A stretch of DNA of 9,614 nucleotides, from assembly GCA_038231495.1 (NCBI GenBank), contig JBBRLG010000271.1:1-9614 (forward strand). Direction: 5' to 3'. Under the pieces are notes generated by a model, which was given only the letters and a program-made list of their open reading frames with translations, had not been told where the DNA came from and did no database searches. Of the stretch, positions 1-8,200 are shown one piece after another. The position numbers and the translations under genes are program-made. Position 1 is the stretch's first letter. Every line of letters begins with the position of its first letter. Source of the DNA: JBBRLG01 sp038231495 (GTDB lineage Bacteria; Planctomycetota; Planctomycetia; Gemmatales; Gemmataceae).

Positions 1-452
1 GCCAGCGTTTGCGGCAAGCGCGGCTCCAGCAGCGACCCGCCCAGCGTCTCGGTCAAGACGAGGCGCGGCTGCAACGGAGTCGCACCCCTGGCCGGTGGCA
101 GGCGCGGGACCGCGACGGGGTTGGTCGGCAGCGGCAGGCTCGGCGACTCCAGCGCCGGCGAGGCGGGCGGCCGCCGCGGTCCGGTGCCGCGCTCGACGGG
201 AGAATGGGCCACGTCGGGCGGCAACACTTTTGACAGGAGCGCCCCGCCGCGGTCGTCGGGGAAGCGGAAGGGAGTCGTTTCCTGCGGGGCGGCGAGGTCG
301 CCGTTCTCCTCGGTCGTCCCGATGGGGACCTCGGACTCGGCGGCCGGCGGCGCAACGCCCCGCGCGACGCCCGCGGACCGGGCGCAACCCAGGCCGACCA
401 GCAGACACCCCGTCAGCAACCAAACGTACGCGACCAAGCGCCAGTTCAACAT
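1..452 (-). CDS. Putative exported proline-rich lipoprotein, partial (3' end outside window)
   Basis: Reading leftwards from the ATG at 452, the frame stays open for 150 codons to the window edge, so the C-terminus is missing. The N-terminus is short and hydrophobic with one arginine (MLNWRLVAYVWLLTGC). LLTGC is a good lipobox, with Cys16 as the probable lipidated residue; a second candidate, GLGC, ends at Cys23. Either way the product should be exported and probably membrane-anchored. The visible mature part is rich in Pro, Ala, Gly and Arg with little predicted fold, for example PPAAESEVP and RPPASPAL, so it looks like a flexible linker. No known domain is recognised. The gene starts 66 bases after the YdjY-domain gene and is probably the last visible member of the same operon. 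Its ribosome site is weak (GGA about 5 bases before the ATG), so translation may depend on upstream genes. Function unknown. Confidence 0.72.
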   Translation of the reverse strand, partial: MLNWRLVAYVWLLTGCLLVGLGCARSAGVARGVAPPAAESEVPIGTTEENGDLAAPQETTPFRFPDDRGGALLSKVLPPDVAHSPVERGTGPRRPPASPALESPSLPLPTNPVAVPRLPPARGATPLQPRLVLTETLGGSLLEPRLPQTL

Positions 453-518
453 GGTGTCCAATTCCAAGTGTCAAAAGGAGAGATCGCGCCGCTGGCGTCG
501 TAAGCACGGCCCACGGAT

Positions 519-1217
519 TTACTTCTTTTCAGGCACTTCCAGGATCAGCTTGACTTCCGTGCCTTCCTTGGGCAGCAGCTTCTTGTCGGTTTCGAGCTTG
601 ACGTACTTCTCTTCCTTCATGGTGAAGTTCGTCTGGAAGACGGTCTGGTTGGTGATGGGGAAGATACAAATGAGCGTCCCGGTCTGGTCCGCACCGTAAA
701 CCTCCCCCGGCTTGTTCGGGTCGGGCTTCGTCATCACCGAACCGGTAAAACGCCACTGCATTTTCGGTAAGTTTTTGCCCTTGGGGTCCACCATCGCCTT
801 CTCGATCGGGATGCGCTTCGGCTCGCCGTCGGGGCCGGGGAATTCGAGGTAGATGTTGACGACGGGGCCTTCCGATTCCTCCTTGGCGTCGCCGACGACC
901 GGCTTGCCCGGCGTGAGGCCGAGTTGGACCAATCCCTTGTGAACCTCGCTCGGCTTGGCGTCAATGGTGACGACGGTCTCGTGCGCTTTCAGTCCCTTGG
1001 GGAACGGCCAGCAGGCGACGGCCTCGATGGGGTAGATTTCCTTGTAGCGGGGGTCGTCGATCTTGCGCGGCGCGATCTTGGCGTCGATCGTGACGGTGCG
1101 CTTTTTCGCGTCCACGACGACGCCGGGGGACTCCTTGTCCTTGTCGGCGAGGGCGGTTGACAGGGATAGTCCCAGCAAACCGAGGGCTAATATCCACGGG
1201 CTGTATTTAACAGACAT
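519..1217 (-). CDS. Exported YdjY-domain protein
   Basis: This 232-residue protein has a clear Sec signal peptide (residues 1-24, cleavage likely after TALA, before DKDKES). The mature part resembles the YdjY-type domain often found in planctomycete exported proteins. The characteristic stretch is at about residues 62-107: a CWPFPKG segment, then HETVVTIDAKPSEVHKGL and QLGLTPGKPV, followed by beta-rich sequence to the end. The family name is recalled from motif resemblance, not from a search. The biochemical role of this domain is not established. Mature cysteines are only Cys69 and Cys184, too few for a 4Fe-4S cluster. The start is well set: AAGGAG lies 8 bases before the ATG. It follows the PQQ-like gene after 61 bases that hold a palindrome, and precedes the lipoprotein gene by 66 bases, which suggests co-transcription. 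Confidence 0.85.
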   Translation of the reverse strand: MSVKYSPWILALGLLGLSLSTALADKDKESPGVVVDAKKRTVTIDAKIAPRKIDDPRYKEIYPIEAVACWPFPKGLKAHETVVTIDAKPSEVHKGLVQLGLTPGKPVVGDAKEESEGPVVNIYLEFPGPDGEPKRIPIEKAMVDPKGKNLPKMQWRFTGSVMTKPDPNKPGEVYGADQTGTLICIFPITNQTVFQTNFTMKEEKYVKLETDKKLLPKEGTEVKLILEVPEKK

Positions 1218-1225
1218 GAGAAAGA

Positions 1226-1231
1226 CTCCTT
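1226..1231 (-). promoter_or_regulatory. Shine-Dalgarno site of the YdjY-domain gene
   Basis: On the minus strand this reads AAGGAG, 8 bases before the ATG at 1217. It fixes the start of the 232-residue protein. It lies just beyond the base of the palindrome at 1239-1276, so folding of that palindrome would leave the site exposed. Confidence 0.8.
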
Positions 1232-1238
1232 ATCCTTC

Positions 1239-1276
1239 TTGCCGCTTGCGGCTGAGCGCTCAGCCGCAAGCAGCAA
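1239..1276. repeat. Palindromic repeat, copy B (REP-like hairpin)
   Basis: Two 19-base arms (1239-1257 and 1258-1276) pair with one mismatch. The inner 14 pairs (GCTTGCGGCTGAGC against its complement) are perfect and have no spacer. The element starts two bases after the TAA of the PQQ-like gene and ends 8 bases before the Shine-Dalgarno site of the next gene. Its outer arms (TTGCCGCTTGCGGCT) match the arms of the palindrome at 5238-5290; only the centre differs in length. No T-run follows on either strand, so it is not a standard rho-independent terminator. It could still stabilise or process the mRNA, or be a non-autonomous REP-like element. Confidence 0.85.
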
Positions 1277-1278
1277 CC

Positions 1279-2709
1279 TTACTTCTCCCCGATACAAACG
1301 ACGACGGTCGGTTTGCTCGCCAGCGGCCCTTCGAGGTTGCAGGTCGCCACGTACAAGCGACCGCCGTGGACCACCGGCCCGCCGTAGATCATGCCCGGCG
1401 ACTTGACCGCCGGGTCGTCGCCCAGGTCCAGTTTCCATTTCTCTTTGCCGTCCGCCAGCCCGAACGCATGCACCACGCCCTTCAAATCGCCGGCATACAC
1501 GGTATCCTTGGCCACCGCGACCGGGGCAAAGATCGGTGCCTTGGCGTCGTAGGTCCAGCGCGGCTCGCCGGTCGCCAGGTCGAAGGTGCGCACCTTGCCG
1601 TCGGTCGAAGGTGCGATGACGAGATCGCCGACGACCGTGACGCAGGCCAGGACGCCGGCCTTGATCTCCTTGCGCCATTTTTCCTTGCCGTCGGCCACGT
1701 CGAACGCGGCAATCTCGCCCTTGACGTTCTTGAGGTTCAGTGGCGTGAAGCCGATACTGCTGCCGCTGACGACGACCGTCTTGCCGGCGACCGTCGGCCC
1801 GCCCCACGGGTTAACTTTCAGGTCGGCACGCCAGCTGATGTCGCCCGTCTTGGCGTCCAGCGCGAACAGGGCGCGGTCGCCGACCTGTTCCTTGTCCAGG
1901 AACGCCGACGCGACGAAAACGCGACCGTCCGCCACCGCGACCGGGGCATCGACGTGCCACTTGTCCTTGCCCTGCTGCCAGACCAGCGTCGGCGACGGTT
2001 TGGAAAGCTGATCGTCGCTCGGCGGCGCGGCCAGATCGGGGTCCTTCTTCTTCTCCTCTTCGTACTTCTTTTGCAGTGCGGCCCACTGCCCCTCGATAAT
2101 CTTTTGCATCGCGGCCGGGTCGTGTTCCTTGCCGTCGAGCGTCAACTTGTTGGGGTCGATGCAGAGGACGCCGGCCGCGCCGCCGCCGACGTAGACGCGG
2201 TCGTTGGCCACGGTCGGCGAGCCTTCGAGGTGGACGAGACTGCCCTTGACCGGCAATTGCCACAAGGGCAGTCCCTTTTCGACGCGGACGCAGTGCAGCA
2301 CGGGGTCGTCGGTCTGGTGCATGCCGTCGCCGAAGACGAGGTTGCCCTTGAGGAACGCCGGCGAGCTGACGGTCGGCAGCTTGAGAAACGGCGTCGTCTT
2401 GGTCCAGGCGATGCGCTTCTCGGCCTTGGGGTCGGTTGCCAAGCTGTAAAAGGTCGCGGTGTTGAACGCGCCGAGGCCACTGACATAGAGGCGGTCGCCC
2501 AGCGGCACCGGGGCGGCGATGAAGTGGTCTTGCGTCTTGTGGACCCAGAGGATCGCGGGCTTGGCGGGGCCGGCCTGGTCGTCGGTGTTGCCGGTGCGCT
2601 GGTTGTTGCCGCGGTAGGTGGCCCACGGCTCGGCAGCGTGGACGGCAAGTGGCACGGCCAGGGCGTAGACGGCGAGCAGAACGAAAAACGACCTCAATTC
2701 ACGGTGCAT
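1279..2709 (-). CDS. Exported PQQ-like beta-propeller protein
   Basis: This 476-residue protein starts with a signal peptide (about residues 1-25, cleavage near AVHA/AE). It then has WATYRGNNQRTG, a typical opening of planctomycete PQQ-like propellers. Clear PQQ/BamB-type blade motifs are ALDAKTGDISWRADL (283-297), AFDVADGKEKWRKEI (335-349), TFDLATGEPRWTYDA (375-389) and AFGLADGKEKWKLDL (415-429); earlier blades are more divergent. These repeats normally fold as a seven- or eight-bladed propeller used for binding, as in BamB. There is no convincing quinoprotein dehydrogenase active site, so a structural or binding role is more likely than redox catalysis. A charged helical stretch at about residues 198-228, including KKYEEEKKK, interrupts a blade. 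The start is supported by AAGGA 10 bases before the ATG. The gene begins 36 bases after the previous stop, in operon style. The partner or ligand is unknown. Confidence 0.9.
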   Translation of the reverse strand: MHRELRSFFVLLAVYALAVPLAVHAAEPWATYRGNNQRTGNTDDQAGPAKPAILWVHKTQDHFIAAPVPLGDRLYVSGLGAFNTATFYSLATDPKAEKRIAWTKTTPFLKLPTVSSPAFLKGNLVFGDGMHQTDDPVLHCVRVEKGLPLWQLPVKGSLVHLEGSPTVANDRVYVGGGAAGVLCIDPNKLTLDGKEHDPAAMQKIIEGQWAALQKKYEEEKKKDPDLAAPPSDDQLSKPSPTLVWQQGKDKWHVDAPVAVADGRVFVASAFLDKEQVGDRALFALDAKTGDISWRADLKVNPWGGPTVAGKTVVVSGSSIGFTPLNLKNVKGEIAAFDVADGKEKWRKEIKAGVLACVTVVGDLVIAPSTDGKVRTFDLATGEPRWTYDAKAPIFAPVAVAKDTVYAGDLKGVVHAFGLADGKEKWKLDLGDDPAVKSPGMIYGGPVVHGGRLYVATCNLEGPLASKPTVVVCIGEK

Positions 2710-2719
2710 GTCGGCGTAA

Positions 2720-2726
2720 TCCTTTC
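2720..2726 (-). promoter_or_regulatory. Shine-Dalgarno site of the PQQ-like gene
   Basis: The minus strand reads GAAAGGA here. The AAGGA core sits 10 bases before the ATG at 2709, slightly long spacing but acceptable. The signal peptide follows directly, which agrees with this start. Confidence 0.6.
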
Positions 2727-2745
2727 AAGCTCGGACGGACGTAAA

Positions 2746-5223
2746 TCAATCCATCAACGGCGTCTGGTCGTCGAGGACCGCCTTGAGGTGCGTCGTGGCC
2801 ACCTCGATTTCCTTCGCACGGCGGACGCCATTACTGAGGTCCAACTCGACCCGGTACTTGCCCGGCTTGAGCGCGAACCGCGCCGTCGGCACCGCCTGCC
2901 CGCCACGGCCGTCGCCGCCGGAGACGAAGTGCGTCCCTTGCAGCTTGCCGTCCTTGTCCGTCACCTTGACCTGGCTGCCGCTGACGCCCGCTTTGCCGTT
3001 GATCTGCAACGTAACGGGCGTATTTTTCAGCACGAATTCCGGATTGCCCAGCAGCACGCACGACTCCTGGCCCTCGTTGTTGAACACCATATCCAACACG
3101 CCGTCGCCGTTCAGGTCCACGAGCGCCACCGCCTGCGTGTTGAAGATGCGTTGGTGCAGGCCGAGTGCCTCGGTCGCGTCCGCGAACGTGCCGTCGCCCT
3201 TGTTGCGGAAGAAGCGGTTCGGCCCGCGCAGACAGCCGACGACCAAATCGAGATGGCCGTCGTTGTCCACGTCGCCCCAGGCGGCACAGGTCGCGTGGCC
3301 CTTAAAGGACGCCAGGCCGGACTTCTCGGTTATGTCGGTGAAGCGGCCGTCGCCCTCATTGCGGAACAACTTGCAGCCGTCCGCCTGCGGCACGAACAGG
3401 CCGGGCCGGCCCGTTTTCTCGAAGTCGCCGAATACCGGACCGATGCGACCTGCCTTGTAGCTGATACCCGAATCCTTCGCCTCGACGAAACCTTTGGCGC
3501 TATTCAGAACGAGCAGGCCGTTGCCGGCACCGTAGAGGAAATCCTGCCGGCCGTCGCCGTTGACGTCGCACACGGTCAGGGTGTCGCCCTTGGCTTTGCC
3601 GCCGGCCCCGTTCGGCCCCAAACCCACCGCGTCGGACACGTCCTCGAACGCCCAGGTGCGCTGGATCGGGAACGCGCCCTCGCTCTTGAAGTAGAACGCC
3701 CACTCGCCTTCGCCCTGGCCGATCTTGAGCAGCAGGTGGTTTTTGCCCTGGTTCAGTTTCAGCACCAGCTTCGCCTGGTCCGGTTCGCAGGCGCGCTCGA
3801 CGTTCTCGGCGTGCATCCGCTTGCCGTTGAGGAAAACGGCCAGCGAGTCGTCGCTGCCGAGCGAGATCGCCATCTCACTCGGGGCGGTGCAGTCGATCTC
3901 GCGGTGGACGTAAACGACCGCATCGACCGAGTTCTCCGGTTTGAACAGCGCCAGGTTATTCACCTCGCCGTCGGGGAATTTGCCGTCCTTCCAAACGGCT
4001 TCCTCGTTGTTTTTGCCGGGGTACTTCTTCTTGAGATCGATTTCCTTTTCGGGCGGGAACGCCGTTTCAAAGCCCTTGCCGCCCTGGTAAGGGAACGGCC
4101 CGATGTACGACCACTTGCCCAGCTTGATTGGCGCGGGGCCGGGGTCGAGCGGCCCCTTGTTGCGGTAGAGGCGCAGCCCGTGGAAGCCGTTGCCGAGGAG
4201 GATGTCGGGTTTGCCGTCGCCGTCCTGGTCGATCCACGCGGCGGCGGTCAGGTTGTAGCCCGGCTCGCGCGGCAACAGGTGGGTATCGTCGCGGAAGTTG
4301 CCGCCGCCGAGGTTCGTGTACAACTTCGGCCCCGTCGGCGTCGCCAGGAGCAGATCGGGTTTGCCGTCGCCGTTGTAGTCGGCCCACACGGCGGCGCGGG
4401 CGCCGGTCGTCAGGTTGGGCAGCGTCAATTCGTTGAGAGCCTCGCCGGCGTTCTGCATGAGCGCGATGCGACCGCCGCCGGCCAGGCACAGGTCGGGCTT
4501 GCCGTCGCCGTCCACGTCGATTGTGGAGATGGATTGCGCGTCGGCATCGACGCGCGGCAGGGCGCAGAAGTGCGTGAAGCCCGGCATCCCGGCGATGCGG
4601 CGAAAATCCTCACCGCCCCAGCCGACGAAGTCACGTTTGGGGCTGTAGTCCTGGAGTTTCAGGCTGGCCCGGCAGCGCTGGATGCGGGCGCGGCGCAGGT
4701 GCAAGTCCTCCTTGTTGCCATCGACCATGCACGGCACGACGACTTCCTTGTTGGCCTGGATGTCGGCGACCGCGGCGGCCAGCTTGTCCACGTTGCCGGC
4801 AAAGCTGCGTAGCAGAAACGGCTCGCCGTGGACCAGGGTCCACCACTCGCCGCCGTTGCCGACTTGATACCAGTAGTTGCCGAGGTAGCACTCGCCGGCA
4901 CTGCCGTTGTGAAAGAACACGGCGATTTTGCCGACCTCGGCGTTCTCCATCGTGTACTTCCACTCGCGCTCGTTGAAGCCGCCGCGGCCGATGTTGTGCT
5001 TGATCGTATCGCCGTTGTGGACGCCCTTCAAGTCGCGCACCTTCTTGAAGACGATGAGGTTCTTTTCCTTGTCCACCTTATCGACGCGCAGCACCATGAT
5101 GTTGCTGGAGTCGCCGACGACCTTGCCGAGCGTGTACGGCGCCTCGATGTAGGCGTACGCCGGGTACGTCACCCAGCAGACCAGCAACACGCCGAGACAA
5201 ACGAGCAGACACCGGGTCTTCAT
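2746..5223 (-). CDS. Exported FG-GAP/VCBS propeller protein with inserted PA14-like domain and ASPIC-like C-terminus
   Basis: Read from its own ATG, this protein has 825 residues. Residues 1-24 form a signal peptide (MKTRCLLVCLG..., cleavage after PAYA). Residues 25-205 form a domain I cannot name. Calcium-binding DxDxDGxxD repeats of FG-GAP/VCBS type follow at D236, D282 and D332. A PA14-like jelly-roll module fills about residues 367-518 (SYIGPFPYQGGKGFE..., SLGSDDSLAVFLNGKR, NHLLLKIGQGEGEW). The propeller motifs then resume at D553, a degenerate one near D600, D651 and D703. The C-terminus (about 735-825, VSGSQVKVTDKDGK... GRGGQAVP) resembles ASPIC/UnbV or a carbohydrate-binding-like beta-sandwich. 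Seven repeats suggest one integrin-like seven-bladed propeller. A role in binding polysaccharide or surface partners is inferred. AGAGGG lies 8 bases before the ATG. The same frame continues upstream without a stop into the TPR gene, so it may also be translated as the C-terminal part of a fusion. Confidence 0.82.
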   Translation of the reverse strand: MKTRCLLVCLGVLLVCWVTYPAYAYIEAPYTLGKVVGDSSNIMVLRVDKVDKEKNLIVFKKVRDLKGVHNGDTIKHNIGRGGFNEREWKYTMENAEVGKIAVFFHNGSAGECYLGNYWYQVGNGGEWWTLVHGEPFLLRSFAGNVDKLAAAVADIQANKEVVVPCMVDGNKEDLHLRRARIQRCRASLKLQDYSPKRDFVGWGGEDFRRIAGMPGFTHFCALPRVDADAQSISTIDVDGDGKPDLCLAGGGRIALMQNAGEALNELTLPNLTTGARAAVWADYNGDGKPDLLLATPTGPKLYTNLGGGNFRDDTHLLPREPGYNLTAAAWIDQDGDGKPDILLGNGFHGLRLYRNKGPLDPGPAPIKLGKWSYIGPFPYQGGKGFETAFPPEKEIDLKKKYPGKNNEEAVWKDGKFPDGEVNNLALFKPENSVDAVVYVHREIDCTAPSEMAISLGSDDSLAVFLNGKRMHAENVERACEPDQAKLVLKLNQGKNHLLLKIGQGEGEWAFYFKSEGAFPIQRTWAFEDVSDAVGLGPNGAGGKAKGDTLTVCDVNGDGRQDFLYGAGNGLLVLNSAKGFVEAKDSGISYKAGRIGPVFGDFEKTGRPGLFVPQADGCKLFRNEGDGRFTDITEKSGLASFKGHATCAAWGDVDNDGHLDLVVGCLRGPNRFFRNKGDGTFADATEALGLHQRIFNTQAVALVDLNGDGVLDMVFNNEGQESCVLLGNPEFVLKNTPVTLQINGKAGVSGSQVKVTDKDGKLQGTHFVSGGDGRGGQAVPTARFALKPGKYRVELDLSNGVRRAKEIEVATTHLKAVLDDQTPLMD

Positions 5224-8200
5224 GGATTCGTCCCTCTGAATTGCCGCTTGCGGCTTTGCGCGATTCGCGCTCAGCCGCAAGCGGCAATTCTCCAATCCCT
5301 TGCGCAAACCTTCGAGCCCGTTCTTCGCGATCTCGGACGACTCCGTCTCCGGGTGATCGCGGATCACTCGTTCGAGCAACTTGATCGCCTGATCTTCCTG
5401 CTTGTTTTCCGCAAGCGCGCGGGCCGCTTCCACCAGCGCCAGCGCGTTCAACTGCGGGTAATCATAAGTGAACGGCACCACCAACAGGGCCGTGCTGGCC
5501 TCCGCGTAGCGCTTCTGCGCCAGCCGGCATTGGCCGATGTTCAACTGTGCCTTCGCGCCCAATTCGGTCGCCACCGCGTTGACCACCTGCGTGTAGGCGT
5601 TGACCGCGGCGTCGAACTGGCCCTGGTTTTGCAGCGCCCAGCCGCTGCCGTAACGCGCCTCCGCCGCCCAGGGGCCGTTGCCGAAGCGATTAACGACTTG
5701 CTCGTGCGCCTGCCGGCTTGGCTCCCATTGCTTGAGCTGCGCGTGGGCGTGTCCCAGCCTCAGCATGGCACGGTCGGTCAGGCCGGGCAGATTTTGGTAC
5801 TGCTGCACGTCGCGGAAGATCGCGAACTTTTTGACCGCCTCGGGGTAATCGGCTTGCAGCATCAGCGCCTCGCCGCCGCGGTACATCGCCTGGGCGTAGA
5901 GCGTACTCTTGGGGTTCTGGGCCACGACGTTGAACTGCGTCAGCGCGCCCTTGGCGTCACCCTTCGCCATGAGGGCCGCACCGAGACGCACGCGAATCTT
6001 GTCGATCAATTCCGGTGCCGGCTCCTTGTCGAGCGCGGACCGCAACAGCTTGACCGCGGCGTCGTGTTCGCCGCGCTCGCTCATTAACTCGGCCAATTCA
6101 AAGCGGGCGTCGGCGTTGGCCGCCCCGTCCGGGAAGGCGTCGATCAGCGTGGTGTAATAGCCGCGCGCCTGTTGCTCCGACGGTTGCACCGGCACCGCGG
6201 ACAACGGCACTTCCGGCAGCGGCACGAAGGGCGGTTGGCGGCCGGCGGGCGTCTTCTTCGCCACGTCGTCCCGGCGCTTCTGCCACAACTCCTGCTGAAT
6301 CTTGCTGCGTGCCGCCTGGATTTCCTGGTCGGCCAGGAGCCGGCAGCCCCACGCCGCCTCGTACAGCATGCGCGCCCGCGCCTCGTTCAGCGGCTGCTTC
6401 TCGCGCAGCTTGTCGGCCTGGGTTACGAGGTACTGCACCGCGTCGCGCACGTCCTTCGTGCCGTCCTCGACTTGCTTGCGCGCCGCCGCCTGTTCTTCGG
6501 GTTTCAAGTTGGGGTTGGTCAGCTTCTTGAGGCCGTCTTGCAATTTCACCTGGGCGTCGTCCTTGAGACACTGGCCCGAACGCAACGCCGCTTCCGCCGC
6601 CTCGGCACGGTCCGGCGACTGCTGCACGATCTGGTCGAACAGCGCCCGCGCCTCGGGGCGCTTGCCGGCCTCGCGCAGCGCGACGGCGTGGTGGTACTGC
6701 AACAGCGGCACCCAGCCGGCGCGCGTCGGGTCTTTCAACAGCGCTTGCTCGTACGTCTTACGGCACTGGTCAAGCACCGTCACCGCCTCCGCCGCCTTGT
6801 TTTGACCGCGAAGGAGCGTCGCCTGGTGTAAGAGCGCCATCGGCGCGATCGCACTGTTTTTCAGCGGGTCGTTCTGGAAGCGGCGCAATTCGTTGATCGC
6901 GCCGTTGTCGTCCTTCGCCAGCGACTGGCACTTGGCCTTCTCAAAGATTGCCTGCGGCACCAGGTCGCTCTTGCCGAACTTCTGCTGCAACTGGTCGTAC
7001 GCCGCCCGCGCCGCCGCGATCTCCTTTTGCTGCTCTTCCGGTTTGCTCGCAAGCGTCACCATCCGCTGATGACAGTGGCCGAGCTTGAGATAGGCGTCGG
7101 CCGTCTGCGGGCCGGTCGGCTGGCTTATGATGAAGCTGTCGAGTTGCTCGATGGCCGCCTTCATCGCCTCTTCCAGCTTGCCGTTGGCAATGGCGTCGTC
7201 CGCCTTCGCCGGGGCCAGGCGGATCAGCACGTCGGCCAACTGGTAAGGCACCAACGCCAACTCGCCGGCGCGGTCCGGGGCCGGGATCGCTTCGAGTTTT
7301 TCCTTCGCCTTCTCCAGATCGCCCTTGCGGTACAGCGCCAGGGCCAGGCCGTAACGGGCCAGGTTGACGTGGGCGAACTCCGGGTACTTGTCCACGACGA
7401 CGGTGTAGCGCTTGATCGTCTCCTCGCCCAGGCGCTTGCCTTCGCGCTCGCGGTCCTGCGGGTTCGGCAGCTTTTCCGCGTTGAGCGAGCTGAAATAGGC
7501 GTTTTCCGCGTACCGGAACAGCACCGACGGCAACAGCGTGCTTTTGGGGAAGCGCTCGCGGAACAAGTCACACGTCTTGTCGGACGCGGCGTAGTCGCCC
7601 GCGAGTTGCTGCGCCTGCACCAGCCGCTCCATCGTCTCCTCGTCGCGGGCCGGCAACAGCTTGTCGTTGAGCACCTGCTGGTAGACGCCCGCGGCTTCCT
7701 TGTACTGCTTGATCTGCTGTTGCGTGTCGGCCGTTTCCAGCAGGATTTCGGCGCGGCGCGTCTTCGCCTCGGGGTCATTTTGCTGGCCGGCCTTCTCGGC
7801 GGCGCGGCGGAGGGTTTCCAGACCGGCCTTCAGCGCCTGGTCGAACGCCGGCGGGTTGCCGGGGTCGGCGGCACCGACCTGCGCCTTGGCAATCCAGAGC
7901 AACGCCTGGTCGGCCAGCCGCGGGTCCTTGTCAACGAGCGGCTGCAACGCCTTTTGCGCCTCGCCGAACTGCTTCAACTGCACCAGGCAAAAACCCTGGC
8001 GCAGTTGCGCCTCCGCGGCCAGCGGCGAGGTCGGATACTGCTTGACGAACGCAGCCAACCGCGTCACGGCGTCGGCAAACTTACCGTCCTCGTACTGCAT
8101 GACGCCCAGGAAAAAGGTGGCGCGGGCGACGTGGTCGGGCGGCGGCTCCTTCACCAAACCTTCGAGCCGGGCCTTCTCCTCCGGGTCGTTCTTGAAGCGG

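Noticed and set aside
4..25. A third copy of the GCCGCTTGCGGC palindrome at the left edge
   Set aside because: The similarity is limited to a few GC-rich bases with no matching second arm, and it lies in ordinary coding sequence.
466..473. TTGACA between the YdjY-domain and lipoprotein genes as a separate promoter
   Set aside because: Only about 20 bases separate it from the ATG at 452, so a -10 box at normal spacing would fall on the start codon.
1239..1276. Rho-independent terminator after the PQQ-like gene
   Set aside because: The stem is strong but no T-run follows, and the same element occurs inside an open frame at 5238-5290.
1063..4812. A 1249-codon open frame on the plus strand
   Set aside because: It is antisense to three well-supported exported genes and crosses their boundaries. 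It begins at TTG, has no family resemblance, and its composition is that expected opposite high-GC coding sequence.
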